Of a stretch of 64,000 bases of DNA, positions 42,128-49,533 are shown piece after piece. The notes under the pieces were generated by a model, which saw nothing but the letters and a program-made list of their open reading frames with translations, did not search any database and had not been told where the DNA came from. The translations under genes and the position numbers were made by a program. Positions within the stretch are counted from its first letter, which is position 1. The number at the start of each line of letters is the position of its first letter. Where the stretch lies: positions 5,936 through 69,935 of the forward strand of contig JAFGCN010000018.1 of the NCBI GenBank assembly GCA_016932615.1. Direction: 5' to 3'. Source of the stretch: Candidatus Aenigmatarchaeota archaeon. Its GTDB lineage: Archaea > Aenigmatarchaeota > Aenigmatarchaeia > QMZS01.

Positions 42128-42421
42128 TTATGCCTTAGCCGCTGCTGGGTAAGCTGAGTATGCCTTTGGACCAGACACGGCGTTCTCCGCGTAGCTTCCG
42201 ACGGTACCACCGATAAGGGTGGCTGCACCTGCGTACAGGGCGTTCATGAAGCTAAGAGGGTCGACTGCCTCTGTGGTTGTTGCAGCGGTTGTTGCTCCCT
42301 CTGCGACGGTTTTTGCAGCCTCTACTGCGGTTGCAGGGTCAATAAGTGATGCGACTGCGTAAAGACCTGCCAAAGCACCCAAGGTTGCTCCGATGTATCC
42401 TATTTTTGTCATTTTTGTCAC
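42128..42421 (-). CDS. Two-TM Ala-rich microprotein, array member 2
   Basis: 97 residues: TM1 about 7-25, an Ala/Thr/Glu-rich linker, then DPLSFMNALYAGAATLIGG as TM2 and VGSYAENAVSGPKAYSAYP. Shares the DPL...AL...G..VG.Y core with member 3 (DPLGYWQAL). The start has AGGTGA upstream (Shine-Dalgarno). Confidence 0.62.
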   Translation of the reverse strand: MTKMTKIGYIGATLGALAGLYAVASLIDPATAVEAAKTVAEGATTAATTTEAVDPLSFMNALYAGAATLIGGTVGSYAENAVSGPKAYSAYPAAAKA

Positions 42422-42621
42422 CTAAATTTAATAGTATATTTTAAATAAATAGTTTTCGCCTGTGGAGTTACACTATAGTGCCTTTGTAGTTCAAAAGCAT
42501 TACAAAAGTAATGTTTTTTTGGAACATATGCTCCTCTAGCCCACCAAATACCCTTTAAAGCCAAAAAAGCGCATGGCGCCAAAGACACTAAAAAAACCAA
42601 AAACAAGCCAAAATAAAACAA

Positions 42622-42888
42622 TTATGCTGTGGCCTTTGCTGACTCAACGCCGGGGTAAGCCATCGCGTAAGAAGGAGGGCGACTGTCGCCTCCGGCAACA
42701 TACTCGCCAACCTTGTAGCCAAGTATGCCTGCAGCAGCGGCCTCCAGGGCCTGCCAGTATCCAAGAGGGTCTGCTCCGGCAACGCCATCCACAATCTCTG
42801 GCCCTATAAGGTAAGCAGCGCCAAGCGCAGCCAGGCCGCCAACCACAAGCCCTGCAATAGTAGGACTTCCGCCATTATTTCTTGCCAT
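42622..42888 (-). CDS. Two-TM Ala/Gly-rich microprotein, array member 3
   Basis: 88 residues: TM1 about 10-28, DPLGYWQALEAAAAGILGY as TM2, then VGEYVAGGDSRPPSYAMAYP. AGGTGA lies 9 nt before the ATG. The tail Tyr/Pro repeats (PPSYAMAYPG) are shared in style with member 2. Three such genes in 1.1 kb form a tandem family. Confidence 0.62.
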   Translation of the reverse strand: MARNNGGSPTIAGLVVGGLAALGAAYLIGPEIVDGVAGADPLGYWQALEAAAAGILGYKVGEYVAGGDSRPPSYAMAYPGVESAKATA

Positions 42889-43007
42889 TTTAGTTCACCT
42901 TTTTTTATAAGGCAATTCTGGTATTTATTGTTTTATTATTTTATCGTCACAATGCGCATAGTAACTGCCAAACCTCAAAAAATGATGCAGGAGGGCGGAT
43001 TTTCGCC

Positions 43008-43052
43008 TATCCCTTTCTTTAAAAAGAAAGGTCTGTGGGTCACCCCAAAGAA
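43008..43052 (+). repeat. Intron repeat copy 3, inverted (tRNA-Leu(CAA) T-loop intron)
   Basis: On plus: TATCCCTTTCTTT-AAA-AAGAAAGGTCTG then TGGGTCACCCCAAAGAAA. It is opposite in orientation to its host tRNA and almost the same as the tRNA-Arg D-loop intron (27579-27628). Confidence 0.7.
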
Positions 43053-43181
43053 AAAACTTTTCGTTCTTCCCAGGTGCCACATTATCCCCGTTCTGGTTAA
43101 AGAACGGAGATTACTTCGAACCGCCGAACTTACTAAAAGACTGGATGTCTCAATCGCCATCGTTTCTGCGAAGCGAATTTG

Positions 43182-43218
43182 CTTCTTGGGGTTGTCAGAC
43201 CTTCTTGCAAGAAGGGAT
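43182..43218 (-). repeat. Intron repeat copy 4 (tRNA-Leu(CAA) anticodon intron)
   Basis: On minus: CATCCCTTCTTGCAAGAAGG then TCTGACAACCCCAAGAAG. The same element as in the D-loop intron of this tRNA (43272-43316), with a shorter hairpin. Confidence 0.7.
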
Positions 43219-43271
43219 GACCTTGAGTCCAGCGCCTTTTTCTGGTATACTATAACCCAAATTTTTGTTTC

Positions 43272-43316
43272 TTTGGGGTTGTCAGACCTTCTTTCTTTTC
43301 AAAGAAAGAAGGGATG
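43272..43316 (-). repeat. Intron repeat copy 5 (tRNA-Leu(CAA) D-loop intron)
   Basis: On minus: CATCCCTTCTTTCTTT-GA-AAAGAAAGAAGG then TCTGACAACCCCAAAGAAA. Closest to copies 2 and 4. Confidence 0.72.
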
Positions 43317-43397
43317 AGACCAGACTTGGCTACTCCTGCATAAACTTAGTAGTAGATTCTTAAAAATAGCCCTAAAAGATTAAGCAATTCTAAAATA

Positions 43398-44027
43398 ATG
43401 ATAAAGGCGGTGCTTTTCGACTTTGACCTGACACTTGTCGATTCAGAGCAGGCACTTGAATGTGCGCTTCTCGAATTCGAAAAAGCTCACGGACTTTCAG
43501 GAAAAAAACTGACAACTGATGAAAAGTGGGGAAATACCCTGAAGGGTTTCCTGACAAGATTGGCAGAACTAAATGGAAATCCCATTAGGATTGAAGAACT
43601 TGAGAAAAAATGGGAAGCTTGCATAACAAAAACCTACAAGGAATGCGAGATAAGGGAAAGGGAATATCTAAAGCGCCTTTCAGAAAGAGGGATACTCTTG
43701 GGCATAATCTCAGGGTGTGGGGCTAAGCGGATACGCAAAGTTCTGGGCACAGAGAAAAACAAAGGGCTGACGTTTGAAATCGTTTTCGGTGGAGAAAAAG
43801 GGATAAAAAAGCCGGAACTAATCAGGGAAGCTCTTACGAAACTTGAAGTAAAGCCGGAAGAAGCAATATATGTTGGAGACCACCCAAAGGACATAGTCGC
43901 ATCAAAGGAAGCGGGAGTAATTCCTGTTTCGATAACAACGGGCTTTTACAGCAAAAGCCAGCTTGAAGAATATAAGCCCGCACAAATAATAGATATGCTG
44001 GAAGAGCTTGAGCCAATGCTAAAATAA
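43398..44027 (+). CDS. HAD-superfamily phosphatase (phosphoglycolate phosphatase-like)
   Basis: 209 residues. Motif I is FDFDLTLVDSEQA (Asp8 nucleophile), motif II IISGCG, motif III Lys in GIKKPEL, and motif IV VGDHPKDIVASKEAGV. Cap type C1 helical. Substrate unknown; pyrimidine or phosphoglycolate phosphatase are typical roles. Confidence 0.87.
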   Translation: MIKAVLFDFDLTLVDSEQALECALLEFEKAHGLSGKKLTTDEKWGNTLKGFLTRLAELNGNPIRIEELEKKWEACITKTYKECEIREREYLKRLSERGILLGIISGCGAKRIRKVLGTEKNKGLTFEIVFGGEKGIKKPELIREALTKLEVKPEEAIYVGDHPKDIVASKEAGVIPVSITTGFYSKSQLEEYKPAQIIDMLEELEPMLK

Positions 44028-44050
44028 ATATATAAATAATGCTAACAGTT

Positions 44051-44110
44051 ATGAAGCCCCTTTTGGTGCTCATCGGAGTAATCCTTCTTGTTGCCACAGT
44101 AATTGCATAA
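44051..44110 (+). CDS. Possible 19-residue membrane microprotein
   Basis: MKPLLVLIGVILLVATVIA, a single hydrophobic helix, directly followed by TAA. The ATG (GTTATGAAG) lies about 20 nt after AAATATATAAAT, the layout used by longer genes here. An in-frame ATG at 44039 would add 4 residues. Coding is uncertain because of the size. Confidence 0.3.
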   Translation: MKPLLVLIGVILLVATVIA

Positions 44111-44214
44111 GGCATCTATCTGCTTTTCAGGCCGTGCATAACTCTGGCAGCATCGGATTGTAAGAATTTGCAAAGAGCCAGCAGGCAGGAGTATATCTTC
44201 CGTACATCTCTATT

Positions 44215-44793
44215 ATGAAAAAACTCATTTTGCTTTTTGGGATATTGCTTATGTTTGGAGTTTGCTATGCAGTGGAGTGCCCCTTTGGAGAGGTAAACTG
44301 CGAAGGAAAGTGTGGAATGTTTGTCGACGAAAACAATAACGGAATATGCGACCTCTCTGAGAGTCCTGAAGAAGACCTTATCGGAGAGAAGCAGTCTGGC
44401 GTAGTTGATACCTTAACAGGTAATGTGTCAGGAAAACAGACCCAAACCCGTACCAGAGGAACGGAGTATTATCTCATATCCTTGACGCTTATTCTCTGCG
44501 CTCTTTATGCCTTGACCTACTTCCTTACTAAAAAAGGCACTCTGGCTATGGTGACCCACAGGAAAGTATGGAATATAATTCTTCTTCTAAGCTTTGTTGT
44601 TTGCGGCCTCACTGGAATGATAATTGCAATGAACCTCGACCTCGGTCTTGGCATAAGCGTCCCCTTCAATCTTTCATTCTGGCACTATGAAAGCGGAATC
44701 GTCATGACTGTCGTTTCTGTCTTCCACACGCTCTGGCACACCAGCTATTATAAAGCCATTTTTACGGGCGGCAAAAAAAGAAAGCAGGACTAG
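44215..44793 (+). CDS. Secreted-loop membrane protein with DUF4405/cytochrome-b-like helices
   Basis: 192 residues. Signal peptide (1-19, LFGILLMFGVCYA), then an outer domain with CPFGEVNCEGKCG and a DENNNGICD calcium-loop-like motif. Three to four TM helices (about 85-105, 118-140, 158-178) carry conserved His (HRKVWN, FWHYESG, FHTLWH), as in DUF4405 heme-binding four-helix proteins. Possible membrane redox protein. 2 nt before the NUDIX gene. Confidence 0.65.
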   Translation: MKKLILLFGILLMFGVCYAVECPFGEVNCEGKCGMFVDENNNGICDLSESPEEDLIGEKQSGVVDTLTGNVSGKQTQTRTRGTEYYLISLTLILCALYALTYFLTKKGTLAMVTHRKVWNIILLLSFVVCGLTGMIIAMNLDLGLGISVPFNLSFWHYESGIVMTVVSVFHTLWHTSYYKAIFTGGKKRKQD

Positions 44794-44795
44794 TT

Positions 44796-45218
44796 ATGAA
44801 AACAACCTACAGCGCGGGCGGAATAGTAGTGGGGCCCGGCGAAAAAATACTTGTGGTAAACCAAAACGGAAATTCCTGGTCGCTTCCCAAAGGCCACATC
44901 GACCCCGGAGAAGATGCGCTCACTGCAGCAAGGCGCGAGATTTACGAGGAGTCTGGAGTGAGCGAACTTGGGCTTGTAAGTGACCTTGGCTCTTACTCTA
45001 GGTTCAAGATTGGAAAAGGCGGCCAGGGTGATGACGAACATGAAACAAAAAACATCCACATGTTTCAGTTCAGGACAAGCCAGGAAACGCTCAAGCCTAT
45101 TGACCCACTTAATCCTGAGGCAAAGTGGGTTGAAAAGGGAAAGGTTGCGTCCCTTCTGACCCACCCAAAAGACAAGCATTTTTTTGAGGGTTGGCTTAAA
45201 TGCAACACTGAGAAGTGA
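44796..45218 (+). CDS. NUDIX hydrolase (Ap4A-type)
   Basis: 140 residues with a complete Nudix box GHIDPGEDALTAARREIYEESG (23-residue GX5EX7REUXEEXGU, written here in part). It follows SLPKGHIDPGE, typical of diadenosine tetraphosphate hydrolases. It would cleave dinucleoside polyphosphates or sanitise nucleotides. ATG in TTATGAAAAC context, 2 nt after the upstream gene. Confidence 0.92.
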   Translation: MKTTYSAGGIVVGPGEKILVVNQNGNSWSLPKGHIDPGEDALTAARREIYEESGVSELGLVSDLGSYSRFKIGKGGQGDDEHETKNIHMFQFRTSQETLKPIDPLNPEAKWVEKGKVASLLTHPKDKHFFEGWLKCNTEK

Positions 45219-45302
45219 AGTACTCATTATGTCCTGACCAGATTCACGACAGAAATTAAGTATCTTAAATACCAAAATGCACTAATTAATTCAGGTGAAA
45301 GC

Positions 45303-45656
45303 ATGATTGTACGTGAAATAAGGACTTCAGGAACAACGCTTGTCGTATCTGAAGGTAAAGACAAAAGCGCAACAAAAGAGTACACCTTAGACACCCTTGC
45401 AGGCACGCTGAAATCTTATGAAAAGGAGGTAAGAAGCGGAAAGTACGGAGAAGAAACGCTAAGAAACCTCGCCCAACTTGAGGGCCTGCTTGAACAGGCA
45501 AAGCTATACACAAAGGACAAGCACAGCTTGGCTTATTCCCCCGTATCCTCCAGAAAATGGGGCCTCTTAAAAGACTATGCTGAAGAAATAATCGAATGGG
45601 TCGAGCAATCCATCAAGCTGGATTCACTGAGCCGTCAGGCAGATTCAGTTTACTAA
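45303..45656 (+). CDS. Hypothetical protein, 117 residues
   Basis: Soluble, mostly helical from residue 30 (LDTLAGTLKSYEKEVRSGKYGEETLRNLAQLEGLLEQAK). The AGGTGA 4 nt before ATG shows a Shine-Dalgarno start. No family recognised; just upstream of enolase on the same strand. Confidence 0.6.
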   Translation: MIVREIRTSGTTLVVSEGKDKSATKEYTLDTLAGTLKSYEKEVRSGKYGEETLRNLAQLEGLLEQAKLYTKDKHSLAYSPVSSRKWGLLKDYAEEIIEWVEQSIKLDSLSRQADSVY

Positions 45657-45709
45657 CCTCTTCTAGGTATTGCCTAAATAGTTTTCTCGACAAATAGTCA
45701 TGACGCAAA

Positions 45710-46954
45710 ATGCAGATAAAATCAATTAAGGCAGATTGGATAGCGGATTCTGAACTGAATAAAACTGTGGGCGTATGGATTGAGACGGATGATGGAACAT
45801 TTTTTGGTTCGGCGCCTCAGGGAACTTCAGACGGAGACTACGAAGCGGTTGCAGCCCCGGTTGACGAAGCGGTCAAAAACATACGGGAGATTGTGCCAAA
45901 GCTGATGCTCTTCGACCCTTCAGACCTGAAAACGCTTGACGAGTACCTTGTGCAGCTTGGAGGCCACCAGATGCAAAGTTTTGGCGGAAACGCATCGGTC
46001 GCGCTGAGCTCTGCCTGGGCAAAAATGGCGGCGCACTCGAAAGGAGTTAGCGTCCCGGAGTACCTTGCAGAGGAGCTTGGAACAAGAATGAGAATGCCTG
46101 TGCCCTGCTTCAACATAATAAACGGCGGGCTTCACGGCGCTCTCGACCCATCGGGAAAGCCATACAACCCCATACAGGAGTTGATGCTCGTTCCCGCCTC
46201 TGCAGAAAGCTTCGAGGAGGGCTACTGCATGGTAATGCAGGTCTTCAAGAACCTGAGAAATGCCACGGGAGAAGCACTGGTCGGAAAAGAAGGTGGGTTC
46301 TCCCCGGCACAGCACCTGGACTGGTCTATTGGCAAGGTAAAAGAAGCAATAGAAATGTCGGGCTATGAGACCAAAGATTTCCGGCTGGCTCTTGACTGCG
46401 CGGCAAGCGAGTTCTTCAAGGACGGGCTGTACACACCGGTTGCTGGCGACAAGCAAAGAAACGTTGAGGAAATGGTAGAGTTCTACAAAGGCCTGATTTC
46501 AAATTCCCCAATAAAGGTAATGTCCATAGAAGACCCTCTTGACCAGAATGATTTCAGGGGATTTGCAGAAGTTACAAAGGCCCTTGATGGAATGATGATT
46601 GTCGGCGACGACCTGTATGTCACACAGCTTGAGAGAGTAAAAAAAGGAGTCGAGCAGAAATCCACCAATGCGGTTCTCGTCAAGATAAACCAGAACGGAA
46701 CCGTAACTGGAACACTGGACACCATCAGGTTCGGTCTTGAAAACCGGCTCCTCCACATGATTTCCCACAGGAGCAAAAGGGCGCCGGGAGATTTCATAGA
46801 CGCATACCTCTCGGTTGCCGTCGGGCAGTTCATAAAGCACGGCTCAAGCAGGGGCGAAAGGGTGGAAATCTACAACGAGCTGCTCAGGATAGAAAGAGAG
46901 GCAAAAGAGATGAACCGCCCACTTCCTTATGCTGGAAGAAGCCTCGTCAAGTAA
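45710..46954 (+). CDS. eno: Enolase (divergent)
   Basis: 414 residues. Enolase blocks: FNIINGGLHG, QELMLVP, GKEGGFSPAQ, the metal-ligand strands LALDCAASEF, SIEDPLDQNDF and VGDDLYVT, and LVKINQNGTVTGTL (catalytic Lys). It converts 2-phosphoglycerate to phosphoenolpyruvate. Oddities: the flexible loop reads SAPQGTSDG rather than PSGASTG, and the SHRSGETED stretch reads SHRSKRAPGDF. The core metal and Lys positions look intact, so activity is likely, but the loops that close on substrate have changed. Confidence 0.85.
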   Translation: MQIKSIKADWIADSELNKTVGVWIETDDGTFFGSAPQGTSDGDYEAVAAPVDEAVKNIREIVPKLMLFDPSDLKTLDEYLVQLGGHQMQSFGGNASVALSSAWAKMAAHSKGVSVPEYLAEELGTRMRMPVPCFNIINGGLHGALDPSGKPYNPIQELMLVPASAESFEEGYCMVMQVFKNLRNATGEALVGKEGGFSPAQHLDWSIGKVKEAIEMSGYETKDFRLALDCAASEFFKDGLYTPVAGDKQRNVEEMVEFYKGLISNSPIKVMSIEDPLDQNDFRGFAEVTKALDGMMIVGDDLYVTQLERVKKGVEQKSTNAVLVKINQNGTVTGTLDTIRFGLENRLLHMISHRSKRAPGDFIDAYLSVAVGQFIKHGSSRGERVEIYNELLRIEREAKEMNRPLPYAGRSLVK

Positions 46955-47053
46955 ATTCAAATTACAAATTTTATTTTTCATTTCATTATCTCACATGCCT
47001 GGACGCTATACCCAATCCTTGCAAAAAGCAATACTATATCAAAAGAGTAGTTT

Positions 47054-47431
47054 ATGGAAAAAGGATTGGTAATCATTTCGGTCCTCCTGCTTGTCTGCCT
47101 TATCGCATTTAGCGGTTGCACTGAAAAGCCCCCGGTAGAAAACCAGACCCAAGGGCCGGAAAAGACTCCAGAAGAGTTGTACCTTGAAACCCTTGTGGAT
47201 GCCTGCGTGCAGGAATGCAAAAACGCAAAACTTCTGGATAAGGACCTCTCAAACGGGCCATGCCTTCTTGACCCGATGCCGCAAAACAAATCCTGGGTTT
47301 GCGATGTAGCTCATGTGCCAAGAATCGCAGCTGACGCAAGGGCTGAAAATCAGTGCCTGTCTTTCCGGCAGGAACTTGCAACGCACTTCATTGAAGTCGA
47401 CCCGGAGTGCAATTACCTGAGGAAGTGGTAA
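47054..47431 (+). CDS. Predicted lipoprotein
   Basis: 125 residues with a hydrophobic signal (about 5-20) ending in a lipobox-like AFSGC (Cys21). A Pro/Glu-rich stalk and a Cys-containing domain (CVQECKNAK, CLLDP, CDVAH, CLSF, CNYL) follow. Probably anchored outside the membrane. No family recognised. Confidence 0.65.
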   Translation: MEKGLVIISVLLLVCLIAFSGCTEKPPVENQTQGPEKTPEELYLETLVDACVQECKNAKLLDKDLSNGPCLLDPMPQNKSWVCDVAHVPRIAADARAENQCLSFRQELATHFIEVDPECNYLRKW

Positions 47432-47455
47432 AGCATATTTGATAGATGTACCTTT

Positions 47456-48484
47456 ATGGCAAGAGTGTATTTCAGACCGGTCGATTCCTATGAAAAGACC
47501 TGTGAGGTTAGCAAAGCTGCCAGGGGGCTGCTAGAGAGGGTTATTTCAGAAGAAAAAATCCCTCTTGAAAAGAGCATTCCTGTGAAAGTCCACTTTGGCG
47601 AAAAAGGAAATGTCACCTTCATCGAGCCAAAAAACTTCAAAGGGCTTTTAGATTTCCTGAAGGAAAAGAAAATAGACTCCTGCTTTATCGAGACAAATGC
47701 CTTGTATGTCGGCTCAAGAAACACCAAAGAGAAGCATGTGCAAACCGCTCTGGAACACGGCTTTACTGCCCTTCCAATTGTTATTGCTGATGGAGAGAAT
47801 GGCGAGGAAGTTTCTGAAGTAGAGATAAATAAGCGCCGCTTCAAAAAGTGCAAAATCGGAAAAGCTATTGCTGAAAGCAGGCAGTTAATAGTCCTGTCCC
47901 ACTTCAAGGGCCATTCCTTTTCAGGTTTTGGCGGAGCCATAAAGCAGCTCGGCATGGGTTGCAGCGCAAGAAGCGGAAAGCTTGACCAACACGCCAATTC
48001 ACACCCAACGCTAAATCCCCTCAAATGCAAAAAGTGCGGCCTTTGTGTAAAGAACTGCCCTGGAGACGCTATTGAGCTGGGGCTTGTTCCCAGGGTAAAC
48101 ACAAAGAAATGCCTTGGATGCGCCCGGTGCATTAGCGTCTGCCCAAATGGCGCAATGGATATAAACTGGCTTTCAACCATGCCAAAAACCTTTCATGAAA
48201 AGTTGGCGGAGTACGCCTATGCCGCCCATCAGGGAAAGAAAAATATCTATATAAGCTTCCTCCTGAGAATCGCAAAGGACTGCGACTGCTGGGGGTGCAA
48301 GCAGGACATCGTCGCCAAAGATATTGGAGTTTTCGCTTCCACTGACCCGGTTGCCATTGACAAGGCGTGCTGGGACCTGCTAAACAAAATGGAAGGCAGA
48401 AAGGTCTTTGGCGGGGAGGACATCTTTGAATATGCTGAAAATATTGGCCTAGGTACTTCCCAGTATGAGTTGATTGAAATATAG
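47456..48484 (+). CDS. DUF362 protein with two 4Fe-4S ferredoxin motifs
   Basis: 342 residues. The N-terminal DUF362 fold (KVHFGEKGN, FIETNALYVGSR, HFKGHSFSGFGGAIKQLGMG) is followed by a bacterial-type ferredoxin insert, CKKCGLCVKNCPG and CLGCARCISVCPNG (about 182-230). DUF362 resumes with CDCWGCKQD and FASTDPVAIDKACWDLL. Family members are widespread iron-sulfur proteins of uncertain function. Confidence 0.9.
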   Translation: MARVYFRPVDSYEKTCEVSKAARGLLERVISEEKIPLEKSIPVKVHFGEKGNVTFIEPKNFKGLLDFLKEKKIDSCFIETNALYVGSRNTKEKHVQTALEHGFTALPIVIADGENGEEVSEVEINKRRFKKCKIGKAIAESRQLIVLSHFKGHSFSGFGGAIKQLGMGCSARSGKLDQHANSHPTLNPLKCKKCGLCVKNCPGDAIELGLVPRVNTKKCLGCARCISVCPNGAMDINWLSTMPKTFHEKLAEYAYAAHQGKKNIYISFLLRIAKDCDCWGCKQDIVAKDIGVFASTDPVAIDKACWDLLNKMEGRKVFGGEDIFEYAENIGLGTSQYELIEI

Positions 48485-48491
48485 CCTTACT

Positions 48492-48803
48492 CTATTTCAT
48501 CGCCCTTTTCGCCAAAACTATTACCGGAATTGCCAAGTAAACCATAACATCCCAAAAGCTGAATAGGCCCGTGTAAGAGGCAACTGCAAAAACTCCCAAA
48601 AGCCAGCCCAGACTATAACTTGTACTCCAGTACTTCATCCCGGCCAGGAGGACAACTAGACCAACTATCAAAAGCGCCTTGAAAAGCAAAATATATTCTG
48701 CCGGAAGAAAGTATGCCGCTATGCCTTCAATAATAAGCAGAGTAATAACTCCCATCACAGCTTCACCAACTCCCCTGAAAAGCCCGCCCTTGACCCGGCC
48801 CAT
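48492..48803 (-). CDS. Small multi-pass membrane protein
   Basis: 103 residues, four hydrophobic segments (about 15-33, 36-55, 62-80, 82-99) and very short loops; no charged residue in the middle of the helices. Converges on the DUF362 gene. Unknown. Confidence 0.6.
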   Translation of the reverse strand: MGRVKGGLFRGVGEAVMGVITLLIIEGIAAYFLPAEYILLFKALLIVGLVVLLAGMKYWSTSYSLGWLLGVFAVASYTGLFSFWDVMVYLAIPVIVLAKRAMK

Positions 48804-48867
48804 AAAATCATGGGCTTCAAAGGCTTATGTTTGGAAAAACTAAGAATATTCAATATTTACACTACTT

Positions 48868-49527
48868 ATGGAAAGATACGGGGTAGATCTGATTAATCTT
48901 GGCAGAGTTATTGAGGAAACTCTTAGGGGTTATGAGTCTGCATACTTTACACAGAACCTGAACTTTGGGCAATTATCCGGACCAACCTATGTTGAAGGAA
49001 AACCTTACTCATTAAGGGGGGAAGCTTCAGTTTCTTTAGGGGAAACTCCTCTTGGCAATATGACTGTTGTGGGCTTACTCCCTGGCGAAGCAACCGGAAA
49101 AGAACCTCGGCCAAAGGAGGATCTTTTTGCTGAAGCATGTTTGCCCCTATTTTCTGTTACAGGTGTTGGAAAAATAAATCACAATCTAATTTCCCTGGCG
49201 GAAATGGTTCCAAATGATCGCTCTGAAGGAATTCGCAAGGGTTGGGATTTAGGCGTTTATCTAGGCCGTTATGGATTAAATCTGACTTTGGGGTTATCAG
49301 TAGAACCTCGCATTTACTATACGGTGGGATATGCAAATTGCGGCCAAAGGTTTGGAGACTTACACTTCATAAAAAACGAAACCAAAGAATTGCAATTTGC
49401 AGGATTTATTCCGATAACAAGGGAAAGCGGTCTGCAGAACAATGCCTCCATTCAGGGTTGGATGAGGTATTGGGATTTTCCTGAAGGATATAGAACTATC
49501 CGGATACCAATTCCGACTAAAGAGTGA
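48868..49527 (+). CDS. Hypothetical protein, 219 residues
   Basis: Soluble, with Gly/aromatic-rich beta-type composition (LGVYLGRYGLNLTLGLSVEPRI). No motif recognised. TTATGG start with an AT-rich region upstream. Converges with the metallophosphoesterase gene, 6 nt apart. Confidence 0.55.
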   Translation: MERYGVDLINLGRVIEETLRGYESAYFTQNLNFGQLSGPTYVEGKPYSLRGEASVSLGETPLGNMTVVGLLPGEATGKEPRPKEDLFAEACLPLFSVTGVGKINHNLISLAEMVPNDRSEGIRKGWDLGVYLGRYGLNLTLGLSVEPRIYYTVGYANCGQRFGDLHFIKNETKELQFAGFIPITRESGLQNNASIQGWMRYWDFPEGYRTIRIPIPTKE

Positions 49528-49533
49528 CGTTCC

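Larger units (their letters stand above)
42986..43339 (-). tRNA. tRNA-Leu(CAA) with three introns
   Basis: Read on minus: acceptor GCAGGAG (43339-43333) pairs with CTCCTGC (42993-42987), discriminator A 42986. Proposed exons are 43339-43319, 43240-43222, 43146-43115 and 42999-42986, giving an 86-nt class II tRNA. Anticodon stem is CTGGA/TCCAG with CAA at 43225-43223, variable arm CTT-TTAGT-AAG, and T arm GGCGG-TTCGAAT-CCGCC. Introns are about 78 nt (D-loop), 75 nt (anticodon, after G37) and 115 nt (T-loop 59/60). A T-run follows the 3' end. Splice boundaries inferred from folding. Confidence 0.78.

Noticed and set aside
42418-42621. 67-residue hydrophobic minus-strand ORF between two microprotein genes
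   Set aside because: It opens with TTG, has no TATA or Shine-Dalgarno element at the start, and overlaps the start of the downstream gene.
47488-48180. 230-residue minus-strand ORF opposite the DUF362 gene
   Set aside because: Shadow of a gene with intact ferredoxin motifs; no promoter or family.
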